64,000 bases of DNA from Ignavibacteriales bacterium (GCA_026390815.1 JAPLFH010000009.1:95808-159807), one strand, 5' to 3'. Shown: positions 28,216-40,103, counted from the first letter of the stretch. Notes: generated by a model not told the origin, from the letters alone. Made by a program: numbers and translations.

Positions 28216-31200
28216 GTGAAAAAGACAAAAATAGTAATATTCCTATTCCTCTTATTCTATTCCTTATCAACTTTAATTGTTGGGCAGAGCTTTAACTTTA
28301 TTAATTATAGTGATGAGAATGGTCTTGCCAGTAATTTAACAAAAGCCTGCGTTCAGGATTCAAACGGATTTATTTGGATTGCTACAGATGCGGGCGTTGT
28401 AAGATTCGATGGAAAAAATTTTGTTTCTATAAATATTAATTTACCTTCACTTTATATTAAAGATATTTCAATTACACCTTTAAAAGAAATTCTTATTTCG
28501 ACAGATCTTGGAGTTGGATACATAACCCAACATGAAAATAAATTCCTATATTCTCCATTGCTTAAAGGTTACACTTTAAAAACAGATACAAGTTTGTTTT
28601 ATCCAAAATCAATTTATTTTGATAAAAATAAAAATCTATGGATTAGCGATAATAACGGAGTTGTTTTTTACAAAGATGGTAAACTAAAAAAGTACGTTTT
28701 CGCTCATGAATATACTACCGATAGTTATTCCAGATCCTTTTCCTTTGCGGAAGATAATGCGGGAAATTTAATTGTTTCGTCTTGGCAGGGCTATTTATTC
28801 CTCTTTAATAAAGAGCAGGACAAGTTTATTAAATTAGATTATGAACCTTCACAAAAACAGTTCTATATAAATTGTATTTCTTTTCAGAAAGATAATTCTT
28901 TACTTGCCGGAACCAGTTTTGGAATTCTGAAATTAACTTTCGAAAACAATTTCAAAAAAGTAACATCAAGATTAGTTCTACCACTTGCTCCAGTATCATC
29001 ATTTAAGGTGAATAATAATGGTGATTATTACATCGGTACCTGGACAAGTGGGATGTACCTTTGGAAAACTAAAACAAATCAATTGGTAAATCTTGATGAA
29101 CTTGGATTTCAGACTGTCAATAATTTATTCCTGGATAAAGAAAATTCAGTGTGGGTATGCTCGGATGCTGGATTAGGGTTAATTCTAAAAACCACATTTG
29201 CTAAATCAGAATATGAAGAAGATATTCAAAAAACAAGCAATTCTTACATAACTGTTTTAACGGCATCGGACAATGGAGAAATATTTTTCTCTGACCAGGA
29301 ATATATTTATAAGGTTATTGAGAAGGATAAAAAATTTGAATATAAACGGATCCATAACAGTAAGGGGAAAAGAATATTAAGTTTTTGTTTGTATGGTAAT
29401 GAATTATGGATATCATACCGAAATGGTGAATTAGCTCATATTAAAGATCAGAAGGAAAAATTATTTTCTCAGCAGCAGCTCGGTGGCCGATTATTTTCGC
29501 TTGCATCTGATAGAGATGGTAATTTTTGGGGAATTGATGAAGTAACAAAAAATATAATTCGGATAGATAATAACAATAACATCAAAAAATATGATGTAAT
29601 TAATTTCGTTGGTAAATCACAAATTCTGGAAACTACGAAAGATGGGAAAATTTATTTTATTAGCTGCGATGAACAATTTCATTTCCTTAGATACGATAAA
29701 CCACATGATAAATTTTTAGTTGTTGATATTTCTCAAAATAAAAAACTTGGGGAGTCTACAATCATTTCTGATTTTTATGTTGCAAATGAAAACATAATTT
29801 GGATTGCTTCAAATAAAGGCTTATTCAAAATAGAAAATCGGAAGGTTATCGATTTGAATACCAGTGTTTATTCAGATATTCCCTTAAGCAAAGCTATCTT
29901 TGTGGATAAAAATAAAATCTGGATTGGAACGGAGAAAGGTTTATTAATTAATATTAATGGTCAGATAACTTCATTTAATCAAAAAGATGGACTTCCTAAT
30001 TCTGTAATTGCACCAAGAGGTATTGCGTTTGACAAAGATAACAGAATTTGGGTTGCTACTTCCAGCGGTTTAGCATATTGGCAAAAGGAAAGTTTTCAAA
30101 TTACTAAAACTCCAATGCCGACATTATTAAATATTTCAATAAACAACCAACCTGTAACAATAACGCAAAATGATCTGGAATTTATTAGCAACTCTAATTT
30201 AACAGCAAATTATGTTTCACTTAGCTTTCCTGATAGAATTCATTATCAGATTAGGTTGGTTGGACGGCAGGAAAATTGGTTTAAACCTTCAACTCAAACA
30301 CAAATTGATTATTTAAAGCTGCCGGAAGGTAATTATACTCTGCAGATTAAAGCAAAACAATCTGGTTATTTGTGGAGTGATATTACTGAATTCCATTTTA
30401 GAGTAATCCCACCCTGGTATAAAACGTGGTGGATGTATACAGTTTATGGGATACTATTAATTTTGCTTGTGGTAGTTGTAATTCTTAGTGTGCAAAAGAA
30501 AAAATTCCATTATTTACTTGCTCAAAAAGAAGAACTGGAGAAATTAGTTTCTGAAAAAACGAAAGCACTTGTTGACGAAAAAGAAGTTGTAGAAAAATTA
30601 TTAAGAGAAACTCAAAAAGCTAAAAAAGAACTTGAAAGATCAAATTCAGATTTACGAAGTGCAAATGAATTGAAAAGTGATTTATTAAGTATTGCAGCAC
30701 ATGATCTTAAGAATCCTTTAGGAACTATTATGAGTTTTTCTCAAATGATTTTAGAAGAAGAAAATCTTAGTCCAGATGTTGTAAAAATGGTTACACTAAT
30801 ACATGAATCATCTTTAACAATGCTTACATTAATAACGGAAATATTAGAATCAGTTATTGTTGAAAGCACCAAACTAAAGCTGGATTTGGAACAGATTGAT
30901 TTAAATGAGCTTGCAGAGAAAGTAACAAATGAAAATATTCCAAGCGCAAAGTTGAAAGGACAGGAAATTATTTTTTCTTCTTATGATGTATATGACGTTT
31001 TAGCTGATTCTAATTGGATGCGCCAGGCAATAGATAATCTAATCAGCAATGCTGTTAAATACTCTCCCCGTAATAAAAGGATTTGGATCTCATTGGTTGG
31101 AGATGATGAAAAAGTTCAGATTAGAGTTAGAGATGAAGGACCAGGATTATCGGATAAAGATAAACTAAATCTTTTTGGAAAATTTCAACGATTATCTGCA

Positions 31201-31362
31201 AAGCCTACCGGTGGTGAGTCTTCAACTGGATTGGGACTTTCGATTGTAAAAGAAATAGTAAACTTACACAATGGTAAAATATGGGCAGAAGGTGAGCCGG
31301 GTAAAGGGAGTACTTTCATAATTGAGCTTGCAGCAAAAAAAATGGATTCGCTAGTTTATTAA
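28216..31362 (+). CDS. Beta-propeller sensor histidine kinase
   Basis: The 1048-residue protein has a signal peptide, about 600 residues of periplasmic two-bladed propeller repeats (the 'DxxGxIWIAT' pattern repeats, e.g. 'DSNGFIWIATDAGVVRFDG', 'DKDNRIWVATSSGLAYW'), a Y_Y_Y domain (about 650-735), one TM helix (about 738-758), a coiled coil, and HisKA (His829 in AHDLKNPLG) plus HATPase ('DNLISNAVKYS', 'DEGPGLS', 'GLGLSIVKEIV') domains. No receiver or AraC domain follows, so it is a kinase only, unlike the hybrid HTCS of Bacteroides. It starts with GTG. The ligand is unknown; these sensors often bind extracytoplasmic glycans. Confidence 0.93.
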   Translation: MKKTKIVIFLFLLFYSLSTLIVGQSFNFINYSDENGLASNLTKACVQDSNGFIWIATDAGVVRFDGKNFVSININLPSLYIKDISITPLKEILISTDLGVGYITQHENKFLYSPLLKGYTLKTDTSLFYPKSIYFDKNKNLWISDNNGVVFYKDGKLKKYVFAHEYTTDSYSRSFSFAEDNAGNLIVSSWQGYLFLFNKEQDKFIKLDYEPSQKQFYINCISFQKDNSLLAGTSFGILKLTFENNFKKVTSRLVLPLAPVSSFKVNNNGDYYIGTWTSGMYLWKTKTNQLVNLDELGFQTVNNLFLDKENSVWVCSDAGLGLILKTTFAKSEYEEDIQKTSNSYITVLTASDNGEIFFSDQEYIYKVIEKDKKFEYKRIHNSKGKRILSFCLYGNELWISYRNGELAHIKDQKEKLFSQQQLGGRLFSLASDRDGNFWGIDEVTKNIIRIDNNNNIKKYDVINFVGKSQILETTKDGKIYFISCDEQFHFLRYDKPHDKFLVVDISQNKKLGESTIISDFYVANENIIWIASNKGLFKIENRKVIDLNTSVYSDIPLSKAIFVDKNKIWIGTEKGLLININGQITSFNQKDGLPNSVIAPRGIAFDKDNRIWVATSSGLAYWQKESFQITKTPMPTLLNISINNQPVTITQNDLEFISNSNLTANYVSLSFPDRIHYQIRLVGRQENWFKPSTQTQIDYLKLPEGNYTLQIKAKQSGYLWSDITEFHFRVIPPWYKTWWMYTVYGILLILLVVVVILSVQKKKFHYLLAQKEELEKLVSEKTKALVDEKEVVEKLLRETQKAKKELERSNSDLRSANELKSDLLSIAAHDLKNPLGTIMSFSQMILEEENLSPDVVKMVTLIHESSLTMLTLITEILESVIVESTKLKLDLEQIDLNELAEKVTNENIPSAKLKGQEIIFSSYDVYDVLADSNWMRQAIDNLISNAVKYSPRNKRIWISLVGDDEKVQIRVRDEGPGLSDKDKLNLFGKFQRLSAKPTGGESSTGLGLSIVKEIVNLHNGKIWAEGEPGKGSTFIIELAAKKMDSLVY

Positions 31363-31380
31363 TTTCAAAAATTAAATTAC

Positions 31381-31866
31381 GTGAAAAAAATAATTATAGC
31401 GGCTGTCGCAAGAAACGGGGTAATTGGTAAAGCGGGCAAAATTCTGTGGCATTCCGATGTTGAATTTAGACATTTCAAAAACACCACATTCGGGTTTCCA
31501 ATAATAATGGGAAGAAAAACTTTTGAATCTCTTATTAATCCATTAAATGGACGTACGAATATTGTACTTTCAAAAGATCCGAATTTTATTCCACCTGACG
31601 AAAGTGTAAAAGTTTTTAATGATTTAGAAAAAGCATATCTTTATTGCGAAAAAGTATTAAGGTCGGAAAAAGTTTTTATAATCGGCGGTGGAGAAATTTT
31701 TAATCAAAGCATTAATGAAGCCGATGAATTATTGATTTCTAATATGAATTTTGAAGCTGATGGTGATGTTTACTTTCCGGATATTGATTTAAACAAATGG
31801 AAAGAAGTATCTAATGTTAAGTTTGCAGATTTTACAATCGTTAATTATAAAAGAAAGGAAAAATGA
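31381..31866 (+). CDS. folA: Dihydrofolate reductase
   Basis: The 161-residue protein has the DHFR fold: 'IIAAVARNGVIGKAGKILWHSDVEFRHFKNTT' (active-site Asp), 'PIIMGRKTFESL', 'VFIIGGGEIFNQSI'. GTG start at 31381, 19 bp after the kinase stop. It regenerates THF for thymidylate and purine synthesis. With ThyX only two genes upstream, it belongs to the folate cluster. Confidence 0.94.
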   Translation: MKKIIIAAVARNGVIGKAGKILWHSDVEFRHFKNTTFGFPIIMGRKTFESLINPLNGRTNIVLSKDPNFIPPDESVKVFNDLEKAYLYCEKVLRSEKVFIIGGGEIFNQSINEADELLISNMNFEADGDVYFPDIDLNKWKEVSNVKFADFTIVNYKRKEK

Positions 31867-31937
31867 AACTTGGAATATTGGAATGATTGCTCGGAATAAT
31901 TCCCGAATTATATTTTCAATATTTTAAAATTAAGATT

Positions 31938-33815
31938 ATGGATAAAAATAAAATTAAAATATTGCCGGAAAATATTGCTAACAAAATAGCAGCTGGAGAA
32001 GTTGTACAAAGACCTGAATCTGTTGTTAAAGAATTGCTTGAAAATTCGGTTGATGCTGGTGCAAGAAATATTGATTTGATAGTTAAACGGGCTGGTAAGG
32101 TGTTTATTCAAATTGTTGATGACGGTGAGGGAATGACAGAAGATGATGCTTTATTAAGCCTTCAGAGGCATGCTACCAGCAAAATTTTTACATATGAAGA
32201 TCTGGAAGCAATTAGTACTTATGGTTTTAGAGGAGAAGCATTAAGTTCAATTGCCGCAGTAAGCCAGATTGAAATTAAAACACATCTGCCAACAGAAGAA
32301 GTCGGGACATATCTCCGGACAGATGATGGAATAAACATTTCAAAGGAAAAAGGTGCTTATCCTAAAGGAACATCCATCATTGTTAAAAATCTTTTCTTTA
32401 ACACTCCAGCAAGAAGAAATTTTATGAAGTCGGATGCAACAGAATTGAAGCATATAATTGAAACCTTCAAGCGGGAAGCTTTAAGTCAGCCATCCATAAG
32501 TTTTAAATTATACAATGATGATGATTTAATATTCGATCTTCCTGCAGGTTCTAAAGAAGATAGAATCAAAGCTGTATTTGCGGAAAACATGCTTGATGCT
32601 CTTGTTGAAGTTAAAGAACTTACCGATTTCATAAATATGACTGGTTATACAGCGAAACCAAATTTTTTAAAAAAGAATAAAGGCGATCAGTATCTGTATG
32701 TTAATAATCGGTATGTGATAAGCAAACAGATAAATCATGCTGTCTTTAACGCTTATGAACATCTATTGGAAAAAGGTGATTACCCATTCTTTGTTCTATT
32801 CCTTGATTTAGATCCTAAAAGAGTAGATATAAATGTCCATCCTTCCAAACTGGAAATTAAATTTGAAGATGAAAGAGATGTTTACAATTTTGTTCATGCT
32901 GTAATTAAAAAAAGTATTTCCAGCCACGACCTGGTACCCACGATGTCCTTTGTAGATAATAAAAATGAAAATGAAAAACTTGCCTATAACAGTTTTGTTA
33001 AACTAAACCGGAATGATTTTTCTGACCGACCAGCTTTAGATAATAAAAATATTTCATTCAGGCATACTGATTATAATAAAACATCTTTAAGTGATAATGA
33101 AATTGATGCACTGTTTGGTTCGTTGAACATGGATAATAGGAAGCAAGTAATAAGTTCAACAGATACGCCTGGATTGCAGGAAAAAGAGTATAAAGAAACA
33201 GAAGTTGATGCTACTGACAAAACTAAAAATCAGCAGGGAATGGAATCATCTTTCATAATACAATTGCATAATAAATATATCCTTTCGCAGATCAGAAGCG
33301 GTTTGATGATTATAGATCAACATGTTGCACACGAAAGAATCTTGTATGAAAAAGCTTTAAGAGCATTTGACGCAAATATGCCATTTTCTCAACAGCTTCT
33401 CTTTTCTCAAACAATCAAAGTGGATGCTGGTGAATATGCTATGTTAAAAGAACTTCAACCATTTTTAACAAAACTTGGATTTGAAATCCGGTTCTTTAGT
33501 AAAGATACAATAGTAATTGATGGAGTTCCACAGGATGTAAAATTAGGAACCGAAGAAGCTATTCTGCTTGATATTCTTGAAGAATATAACAAGAATCAGA
33601 AGGAAAGAAACCAGGGAGACCAGGATAGTCTTGCAGCATCCTTTGCATGTAAAGCAGCAATAAAAGCCGGCGATAAATTAAGCGATAGAGAAATGCGGCT
33701 ACTTGTTGATCAACTATTTGCAACATCAATACCATATACTTGTCCTCACGGTAGACCAATTGTTATCAAGATTCCATTGGATGAATTTGACAAGAGATTT
33801 GGAAGAACGTCCTGA
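31938..33815 (+). CDS. mutL: DNA mismatch repair protein MutL
   Basis: The 625-residue protein (from the chosen ATG) has the GHKL ATPase motifs 'ANKIAAGEVVQRPESVVKELLENSVDAGA' and 'DDGEGM', 'RHATSKI', 'GFRGEALSSI', and the C-terminal endonuclease set: DQHVAHERILYE, 'ACKAAIKAGD' and 'CPHGRPIVIKI'. These show a nicking MutL as in bacteria without MutH. I chose 31938 over the upstream TTG because the family starts there ('MDKNKIKILPENIA'). MutS is not in the window. Confidence 0.95.
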   Translation: MDKNKIKILPENIANKIAAGEVVQRPESVVKELLENSVDAGARNIDLIVKRAGKVFIQIVDDGEGMTEDDALLSLQRHATSKIFTYEDLEAISTYGFRGEALSSIAAVSQIEIKTHLPTEEVGTYLRTDDGINISKEKGAYPKGTSIIVKNLFFNTPARRNFMKSDATELKHIIETFKREALSQPSISFKLYNDDDLIFDLPAGSKEDRIKAVFAENMLDALVEVKELTDFINMTGYTAKPNFLKKNKGDQYLYVNNRYVISKQINHAVFNAYEHLLEKGDYPFFVLFLDLDPKRVDINVHPSKLEIKFEDERDVYNFVHAVIKKSISSHDLVPTMSFVDNKNENEKLAYNSFVKLNRNDFSDRPALDNKNISFRHTDYNKTSLSDNEIDALFGSLNMDNRKQVISSTDTPGLQEKEYKETEVDATDKTKNQQGMESSFIIQLHNKYILSQIRSGLMIIDQHVAHERILYEKALRAFDANMPFSQQLLFSQTIKVDAGEYAMLKELQPFLTKLGFEIRFFSKDTIVIDGVPQDVKLGTEEAILLDILEEYNKNQKERNQGDQDSLAASFACKAAIKAGDKLSDREMRLLVDQLFATSIPYTCPHGRPIVIKIPLDEFDKRFGRTS

Positions 33816-34000
33816 TCAGCCAACTTATTTTTATTCCCAGATTTCGTTGATAAATTTTCGAACAAAGTTTCTTATCAAAATAATTCAATCGATCTAAACT
33901 AATCTGCAGCTTTTAATGTTAATAATATCAAACAAAAATATTTTTGTAACTTAATTATGAAATAATTATTAGAAACTTATTCATCAACATAGAGGGCACT

Positions 34001-35653
34001 ATGAACGAAGAATATAAAAAATCGAAAGATAGATATTTAGCAAAAGCAAATTCTTCACCTACGATGGGGTTAAAGTATACTTCTGTAAGCGGTGAACCAA
34101 CCAAGGTTCTTTACAGTCCTGATGATACTGAAAACATTAATTACTTAAATGAAATTGGATTTCCGGGAGAATACCCTTACACACGAGGTATACATCCCAA
34201 TGGTTACCGTGGAAAAATTTGGACAATGCGCCAGTTTGCAGGATTTGGATCGCCGGAAGATACAAATCAAAGATTCCATTATTTGCTGAACCACGGACAG
34301 ACGGGGCTTTCAGTTGCTTTCGACTTACCAACTTTAATGGGATATGATTCCGACTCAGCACAAAGCCAAGGTGAGGTTGGTATTTGCGGCGTTGCAATTT
34401 CATCCTTGAAGGATATGGAAGTTCTGTTCGATAAAATTCCATTGGATCAAGTTTCAACATCAATGACGATCAATTCTCCTGCAGCTATGATCTTTGCTTT
34501 TTATCTTGCTGTAGCAAAAAAGCAAAATGTTGATTTTAAAAATCTTCGCGGAACACTTCAGAATGATATTTTAAAAGAATACATTGCTCAAAAAGAATAT
34601 ATTTATCCGCCAAATCCTTCTATGAGGATTATTACGGATATGATTGAGTTTTGTACAAATGAAGTTCCGCAATGGAATCCTGTTTCAGTAAGCGGATACC
34701 ATATACGGGAAGCTGGCTCAACCGCAGCACAGGAACTTGCATTTACTCTTGCCGATGGTTTTGCATATATCGAAGCTTGTATAAAAAGAGGAATGGATGT
34801 GGACTCTTTTGCACCGAGGATTTCATTCTTCTTTAATTCCCACCTTGATTTTTTTGAAGAGATTGCCAAGTACCGGGCAGCAAGAAAGATTTTTGCAAAA
34901 CGTATGAAAGAAAAGTACGATGCAAAAAATCCGCGCTCGTGGTGGCTAAGATTTCATACTCAAACTGCTGGCTGCACTTTAACAGCACAGCAACCGGAGA
35001 ATAACATTATCCGGACAGCCTTCCAGGCATTGGCAGGTGTGCTTGGAGGAACTCAATCTCTTCACACCAACTCAATGGATGAAACTCTTGCATTGCCGAG
35101 TGAGAAATCTGTAAAGATTGCTCTGCGAACCCAGCAATTAATTGCTTATGAAACGGGAGTGATAAATACAGTTGATCCACTTGGAGGAAGTTATTATATC
35201 GAAACCTTAACCGATAAAATGGAAAAGCAGACTTACGAAATATTTGAAAAGATAGATTCCTTCGGTGGTGTAATTGGAGCTATTGAAGCTGGTTATTTTC
35301 AGAAAGAAATTGCTGATGCTGCTTACAGATATCAGATTGAGTTGGAGAAAAAAGAAAAATTTATTGTTGGAGTGAATGAATTTATTGAGGAAGATGAAAA
35401 AGTGGAAATAACTTTACTACAAATTTCACCGGAAGTAGAAAAGAAACAGAAGCTGCAGCTTGCAGAATTAAGGCAAAGCAGAAACAACGAAGCAGTTCAA
35501 AATTCATTAATAGAAATTTCTAATGCAACATCAGACGGAAAAAATTTAATGCCTGTACTTGTTAATGCAGCAGAAAATTATGTAACTTTGGGGGAGATGG
35601 TTGATGAATTAAAAAAACATTTTGGTACTTACCAGGAGGTTGCCGTATTCTAA
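34001..35653 (+). CDS. Methylmalonyl-CoA mutase-type large subunit (no B12 domain)
   Basis: The 550-residue protein covers the TIM-barrel/substrate domain of B12-dependent acyl-CoA mutases: 'YPYTRG', '[15 protein letters not shown]', 'LQNDILKEY', '[15 protein letters not shown]', '[13 protein letters not shown]' and 'DPLGGSYY'. The C-terminal cobalamin domain is absent, so it must pair with a separate small subunit, as in HcmA/HcmB or split Mcm; that subunit is not in the window. In the region of the substrate-binding tyrosine (TRGPY in classical Mcm) it has TRGIH, so methylmalonyl-CoA may not be the substrate. Reaction: reversible carbon-skeleton rearrangement of an acyl-CoA. Abuts the UbiA-like gene, sharing a likely operon. 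Confidence 0.82.
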   Translation: MNEEYKKSKDRYLAKANSSPTMGLKYTSVSGEPTKVLYSPDDTENINYLNEIGFPGEYPYTRGIHPNGYRGKIWTMRQFAGFGSPEDTNQRFHYLLNHGQTGLSVAFDLPTLMGYDSDSAQSQGEVGICGVAISSLKDMEVLFDKIPLDQVSTSMTINSPAAMIFAFYLAVAKKQNVDFKNLRGTLQNDILKEYIAQKEYIYPPNPSMRIITDMIEFCTNEVPQWNPVSVSGYHIREAGSTAAQELAFTLADGFAYIEACIKRGMDVDSFAPRISFFFNSHLDFFEEIAKYRAARKIFAKRMKEKYDAKNPRSWWLRFHTQTAGCTLTAQQPENNIIRTAFQALAGVLGGTQSLHTNSMDETLALPSEKSVKIALRTQQLIAYETGVINTVDPLGGSYYIETLTDKMEKQTYEIFEKIDSFGGVIGAIEAGYFQKEIADAAYRYQIELEKKEKFIVGVNEFIEEDEKVEITLLQISPEVEKKQKLQLAELRQSRNNEAVQNSLIEISNATSDGKNLMPVLVNAAENYVTLGEMVDELKKHFGTYQEVAVF

Positions 35654-36526
35654 ATGGTTAAGAATTATTTCCAGTTGCTGCGTATACCACAATGGATAAA
35701 AAACTTTTTTGTTTTTGTTCCTATACTTTTTGCAAAGCAATTATTTGTTGAATCCAATTTTTATCTTGTTTTACTTGCATTCTTTTCTTTCTGTCTTGCT
35801 TCCAGCACAGTTTATATAATAAATGATTTAGTTGATATCCGGCTCGATAAACTTCATCCAGTAAAAAAAAATAGACCGATTCCAAGCGGAAGAATTTCCA
35901 AAAAAAATGCAATCATTGTAGTTTCCATTATATCGGTTGGAATCATTTTTATTTGCTCATACCTTAACATTAAATTTATACTTGCACTAACCGGCTATAT
36001 TGTATTGAACATCGCTTACTCACTAAAACTTAAGCAAATTGTAATCATAGATATTATGAGCATAGCTGCTGGATTTATGTTAAGAGTTATGGCGGGAGCA
36101 TTTGTAATTTCAGTTTATATTTCAAGCTGGTTAATACTAACTACATTATTCATTTCTTTATTTTTGGCAATTATGAAACGCCGTTCTGAGTTGAACTTAA
36201 ATATTTCAGAGAATTCAAGCGCTACAAGAAAAGTTCTTTCAGAATATTCGGTTGGATTTACTGAGCAGATGGCTACAATTAGCGCTGCTGGTGTAATAAT
36301 CTGTTATGCTCTTTATTCTGTTTCGGAAAGAACAATTCTATATGTTAAAAGTGAAGGTTTAGTTTATACAACAATATTTGTTGTATTTGGCATATTCCGA
36401 TTTATGTACCTTGTTTATATAAAAAGCAAAGGAGAAAATGCAACGGAAGTTATGCTAACCGATGTTCCAATGATTGTGAATTTAATTTTATACGTTCTCA
36501 CTGCTATTTTTATTGTATATCACTAA
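35654..36526 (+). CDS. UbiA-family prenyltransferase (decaprenyl-phosphate phosphoribosyltransferase-like)
   Basis: The 290-residue protein has about eight TM helices. It contains 'RIPQWIKNFFVFVPILFAK' at the N-terminus and NDxxDxxxDxxHPxKxxRP ('NDLVDIRLDKLHPVKKNRP', about 61-79), a variant of the UbiA active-site motif seen in the decaprenyl-phosphate phosphoribosyltransferase branch (first step of DPA/arabinan synthesis). The second Asp-rich segment of quinone UbiA is weak. It probably transfers a phosphoribosyl or sugar-phosphate group to polyprenyl phosphate in the inner membrane. Its ATG touches the mutase stop codon. Confidence 0.8.
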   Translation: MVKNYFQLLRIPQWIKNFFVFVPILFAKQLFVESNFYLVLLAFFSFCLASSTVYIINDLVDIRLDKLHPVKKNRPIPSGRISKKNAIIVVSIISVGIIFICSYLNIKFILALTGYIVLNIAYSLKLKQIVIIDIMSIAAGFMLRVMAGAFVISVYISSWLILTTLFISLFLAIMKRRSELNLNISENSSATRKVLSEYSVGFTEQMATISAAGVIICYALYSVSERTILYVKSEGLVYTTIFVVFGIFRFMYLVYIKSKGENATEVMLTDVPMIVNLILYVLTAIFIVYH

Positions 36527-36642
36527 CAGCAATTTTTAAAACGTTTTTGGATAATTTTTTAAAAAAAGATTTACTACGATTCCATTCCTTACAAATCTGT
36601 TTTTGGAAATCCTATAATGAATAGACAGATGTAATCGGTTAA

Positions 36643-37503
36643 TCAATGCAAAAGTAATAAACTGAATTCCGGTTTGTGTCCTTTGGAAAATTTTACACCT
36701 GGTGCTGGAAGATGAAACATATTGATCAATGATTTTAATAAAGTAAAGTCTTTACCATTTAACGGAAGTAATTCAAGATCATAATCAAAAGTAAAAACAT
36801 ATTCTCTTCTATTTACATTATCGGCGCCACTATAACCAAATGCAACCTGAAGAAAATCTGGCCAGTAAGGTTCTAATTTTGCAGGTAATAGTTCATTAAC
36901 TTTAGCAGACATCATATAAATATGATAATCATATAAATCATTAACCTTAAAAGCATGCTTGTTCAAAGGATAATATAAGCTCCACTTCATCTGAAAATTT
37001 TTAAAGAAGGGAACCGATTCCTGAAGCATGGAATAACCAACACCGGACCAATTCGCAATAAGATCCCGCCAATCAAATCCATACTTACTAAACCCATCAC
37101 CAATTTCTATAATTAAAGCATGTGAAGCCGAAATACCCGTTGCCCACCAAAAAGCTGATTCCCGATCATTTCCTCCCCATTTTAAGATATCATCAACTGC
37201 ATGGAACATAAAGTATGAAGTATAGGTATGCCCAACTTTATCAATTCCAAGGTTAGCATCAAATACTTCTGTCTCTTCATTAAAAAATTTAAATGGTTTA
37301 TAATCATTTTTCCACCATACTCCCCAGGAATAGATGAGAGTTCCTCCTGCGATACCAAGAGTTCCAACCTTTGCAAGATTATGTCTTGACCAGAATGAAT
37401 TGGTTAAATCAATATTAGTATCAGGTTGTGCAATTGCAAAATCTGGAAGTAATAAAATCCAACAGAAGAATATTTGCAAGAAAGTATTTTTAAATTGATT
37501 CAT
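36643..37503 (-). CDS. Envelope protein of DUF2279 type
   Basis: The 286-residue protein has a signal peptide (about 1-25) and then 'SFWSRHNLAKVGTLGIAGGTLIYSWGVWWK', 'GIDKVGHTYTSYFMFHAVDDILKW' and 'ASHALIIEIGDGFSKYGFDWRDLIANWSGV', the DUF2279 pattern with several conserved His/Asp/Glu. Homologues are predicted outer-envelope lipoproteins of unknown function (YfiM-like). It has a possible glycine-rich helix at about 45-60. The upstream DUF1207-like gene ends 1 bp before it, so the two are co-translated and probably work together at the outer membrane. Confidence 0.7.
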   Translation of the reverse strand: MNQFKNTFLQIFFCWILLLPDFAIAQPDTNIDLTNSFWSRHNLAKVGTLGIAGGTLIYSWGVWWKNDYKPFKFFNEETEVFDANLGIDKVGHTYTSYFMFHAVDDILKWGGNDRESAFWWATGISASHALIIEIGDGFSKYGFDWRDLIANWSGVGYSMLQESVPFFKNFQMKWSLYYPLNKHAFKVNDLYDYHIYMMSAKVNELLPAKLEPYWPDFLQVAFGYSGADNVNRREYVFTFDYDLELLPLNGKDFTLLKSLINMFHLPAPGVKFSKGHKPEFSLLLLH

Positions 37504-37504
37504 T

Positions 37505-38425
37505 TTAGTAGTCGAAAAATATTCCGAAAAGACTTAAATCTGTTTTATCTTTATAGAATTGTCCGCGGTCTTCAATTCCTGTCCGGTACGTATATGCAAT
37601 ACGAATAGCGTGTGAGTTCTGCTCTAAAAACTTTACCCCGATTTGATAACTTTGTGTTGAAGCATAATTAACTTCTGATTTAAGTTTAATATCCATCGCA
37701 CCATAAATCCGTAAACCATCTATAATTTCAATATTTCCACCTTCGCCACCAAATTGAAAGTTCCATCGTTTATTATATTCCGGAATAGTGTAAGTATCGA
37801 ATCTTAGTCCACCATATACAAATCCGTTTATAAAACAAAGTTTGTAAGCTGCAAAAAAAGGAACAAAATCTTTAGCATAATTTATTGCTGTAATCTTCAA
37901 TGCTTCAATTCCGTCATCAACTAAGTGAGCGCTGTAATGTCCATAACCAGTGCGAAGTGAAAGTTTTTCAGATAATTTTATTTCAATTGGCACATCAACA
38001 AAAAAGCAAGCAGTTTGTACTTCCAGCATATCTGGTCTTCTAATAAGGCTGGCATATACGGTAGCACCAAGTCCAATTTGGAATATAATGTCACCATATC
38101 TCAACTCATAAAATCTTTGAATTCCACCAATACTTCCAATCCATCTTCGCGTGTAAGCATTCTTATTTAAAGAAAATTGTTGTGCAGTTCCATCCGCCAA
38201 AAATTTAGGAAATATTCTTTCATCAGGGAAAAAAGTTTTTTGATAAATGGAAGAATCTTTGTTTGTAACAGTTGAAGAAGTTTGCTTAGATTGAAAAGAA
38301 ACCGAAGATGTAACATCCATTTTTTGAAAGAGAATGGAGTTTTTTTTCCTTTCCAATTCAGGATTAAATTTATTCTGGGCTAATAATTCTCCCAGCAAAA
38401 CGGAAACTATAATTAATATTTTCAT
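37505..38425 (-). CDS. Outer-membrane protein of DUF1207 type
   Basis: The 306-residue protein has a short signal peptide and then 'FPDERIFPKFLADGTAQQFSL', 'GSIGGIQRFYELRYGD' and alternating beta strands up to the C-terminal 'LFGIFFDY', the pattern of DUF1207 proteins, which are predicted to be beta-barrels. Its ORF lies upstream of the DUF2279 gene with 1 bp between them. No residue pattern gives a catalytic role. Confidence 0.7.
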   Translation of the reverse strand: MKILIIVSVLLGELLAQNKFNPELERKKNSILFQKMDVTSSVSFQSKQTSSTVTNKDSSIYQKTFFPDERIFPKFLADGTAQQFSLNKNAYTRRWIGSIGGIQRFYELRYGDIIFQIGLGATVYASLIRRPDMLEVQTACFFVDVPIEIKLSEKLSLRTGYGHYSAHLVDDGIEALKITAINYAKDFVPFFAAYKLCFINGFVYGGLRFDTYTIPEYNKRWNFQFGGEGGNIEIIDGLRIYGAMDIKLKSEVNYASTQSYQIGVKFLEQNSHAIRIAYTYRTGIEDRGQFYKDKTDLSLFGIFFDY

Positions 38426-38522
38426 TTAAACAATAGTAAATTTTAATTGTCAAAATAAAACTATTGTTGTTAAGATGAAAATCTTTCAAAAAAAAAGTTA
38501 AAAAGATTTTCAATTTACTTGA

Positions 38523-39779
<1,257 letters not shown>

Positions 39780-40079
39780 GTGGAATTATTATTAGCAATG
39801 GCTCCCCAAGGTGGCGGTGGTGGAAGTATGGTAAGTACTTTAATTATGTTTGGTGCTATCTTTGCAATTTTTTATTTTATGATCATCAGACCGCAGCAGA
39901 AAAGAGCTAAAGAACGAGAGAAAATGCTCAGCAATATCCAGAAAGGAGACAAAGTTGTTACAAGTAGTGGTATCCATGGAACAGTTATCGGACTGGAAGA
40001 TAAGACTTACTTAATTCAGGTAAGTGATAATGTCAAAATTAAATTCGAGAAATCAGCGATTGCTTCTGTTGTAAAATAA
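39780..40079 (+). CDS. yajC: YajC, Sec translocase accessory subunit
   Basis: The 99-residue protein starts with GTG, has one TM helix (about 18-38, 'VSTLIMFGAIFAIFYFMIIRPQQ'), then the family signature 'RPQQKRAKEREKML' and 'GDKVVTSSGIHGTVIGLEDKT'. YajC joins SecDF in the membrane. It directly follows tgt. Confidence 0.95.
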   Translation: MELLLAMAPQGGGGGSMVSTLIMFGAIFAIFYFMIIRPQQKRAKEREKMLSNIQKGDKVVTSSGIHGTVIGLEDKTYLIQVSDNVKIKFEKSAIASVVK

Positions 40080-40103
40080 TTCTAAAAGTATATTGGAAAT
40101 AAA

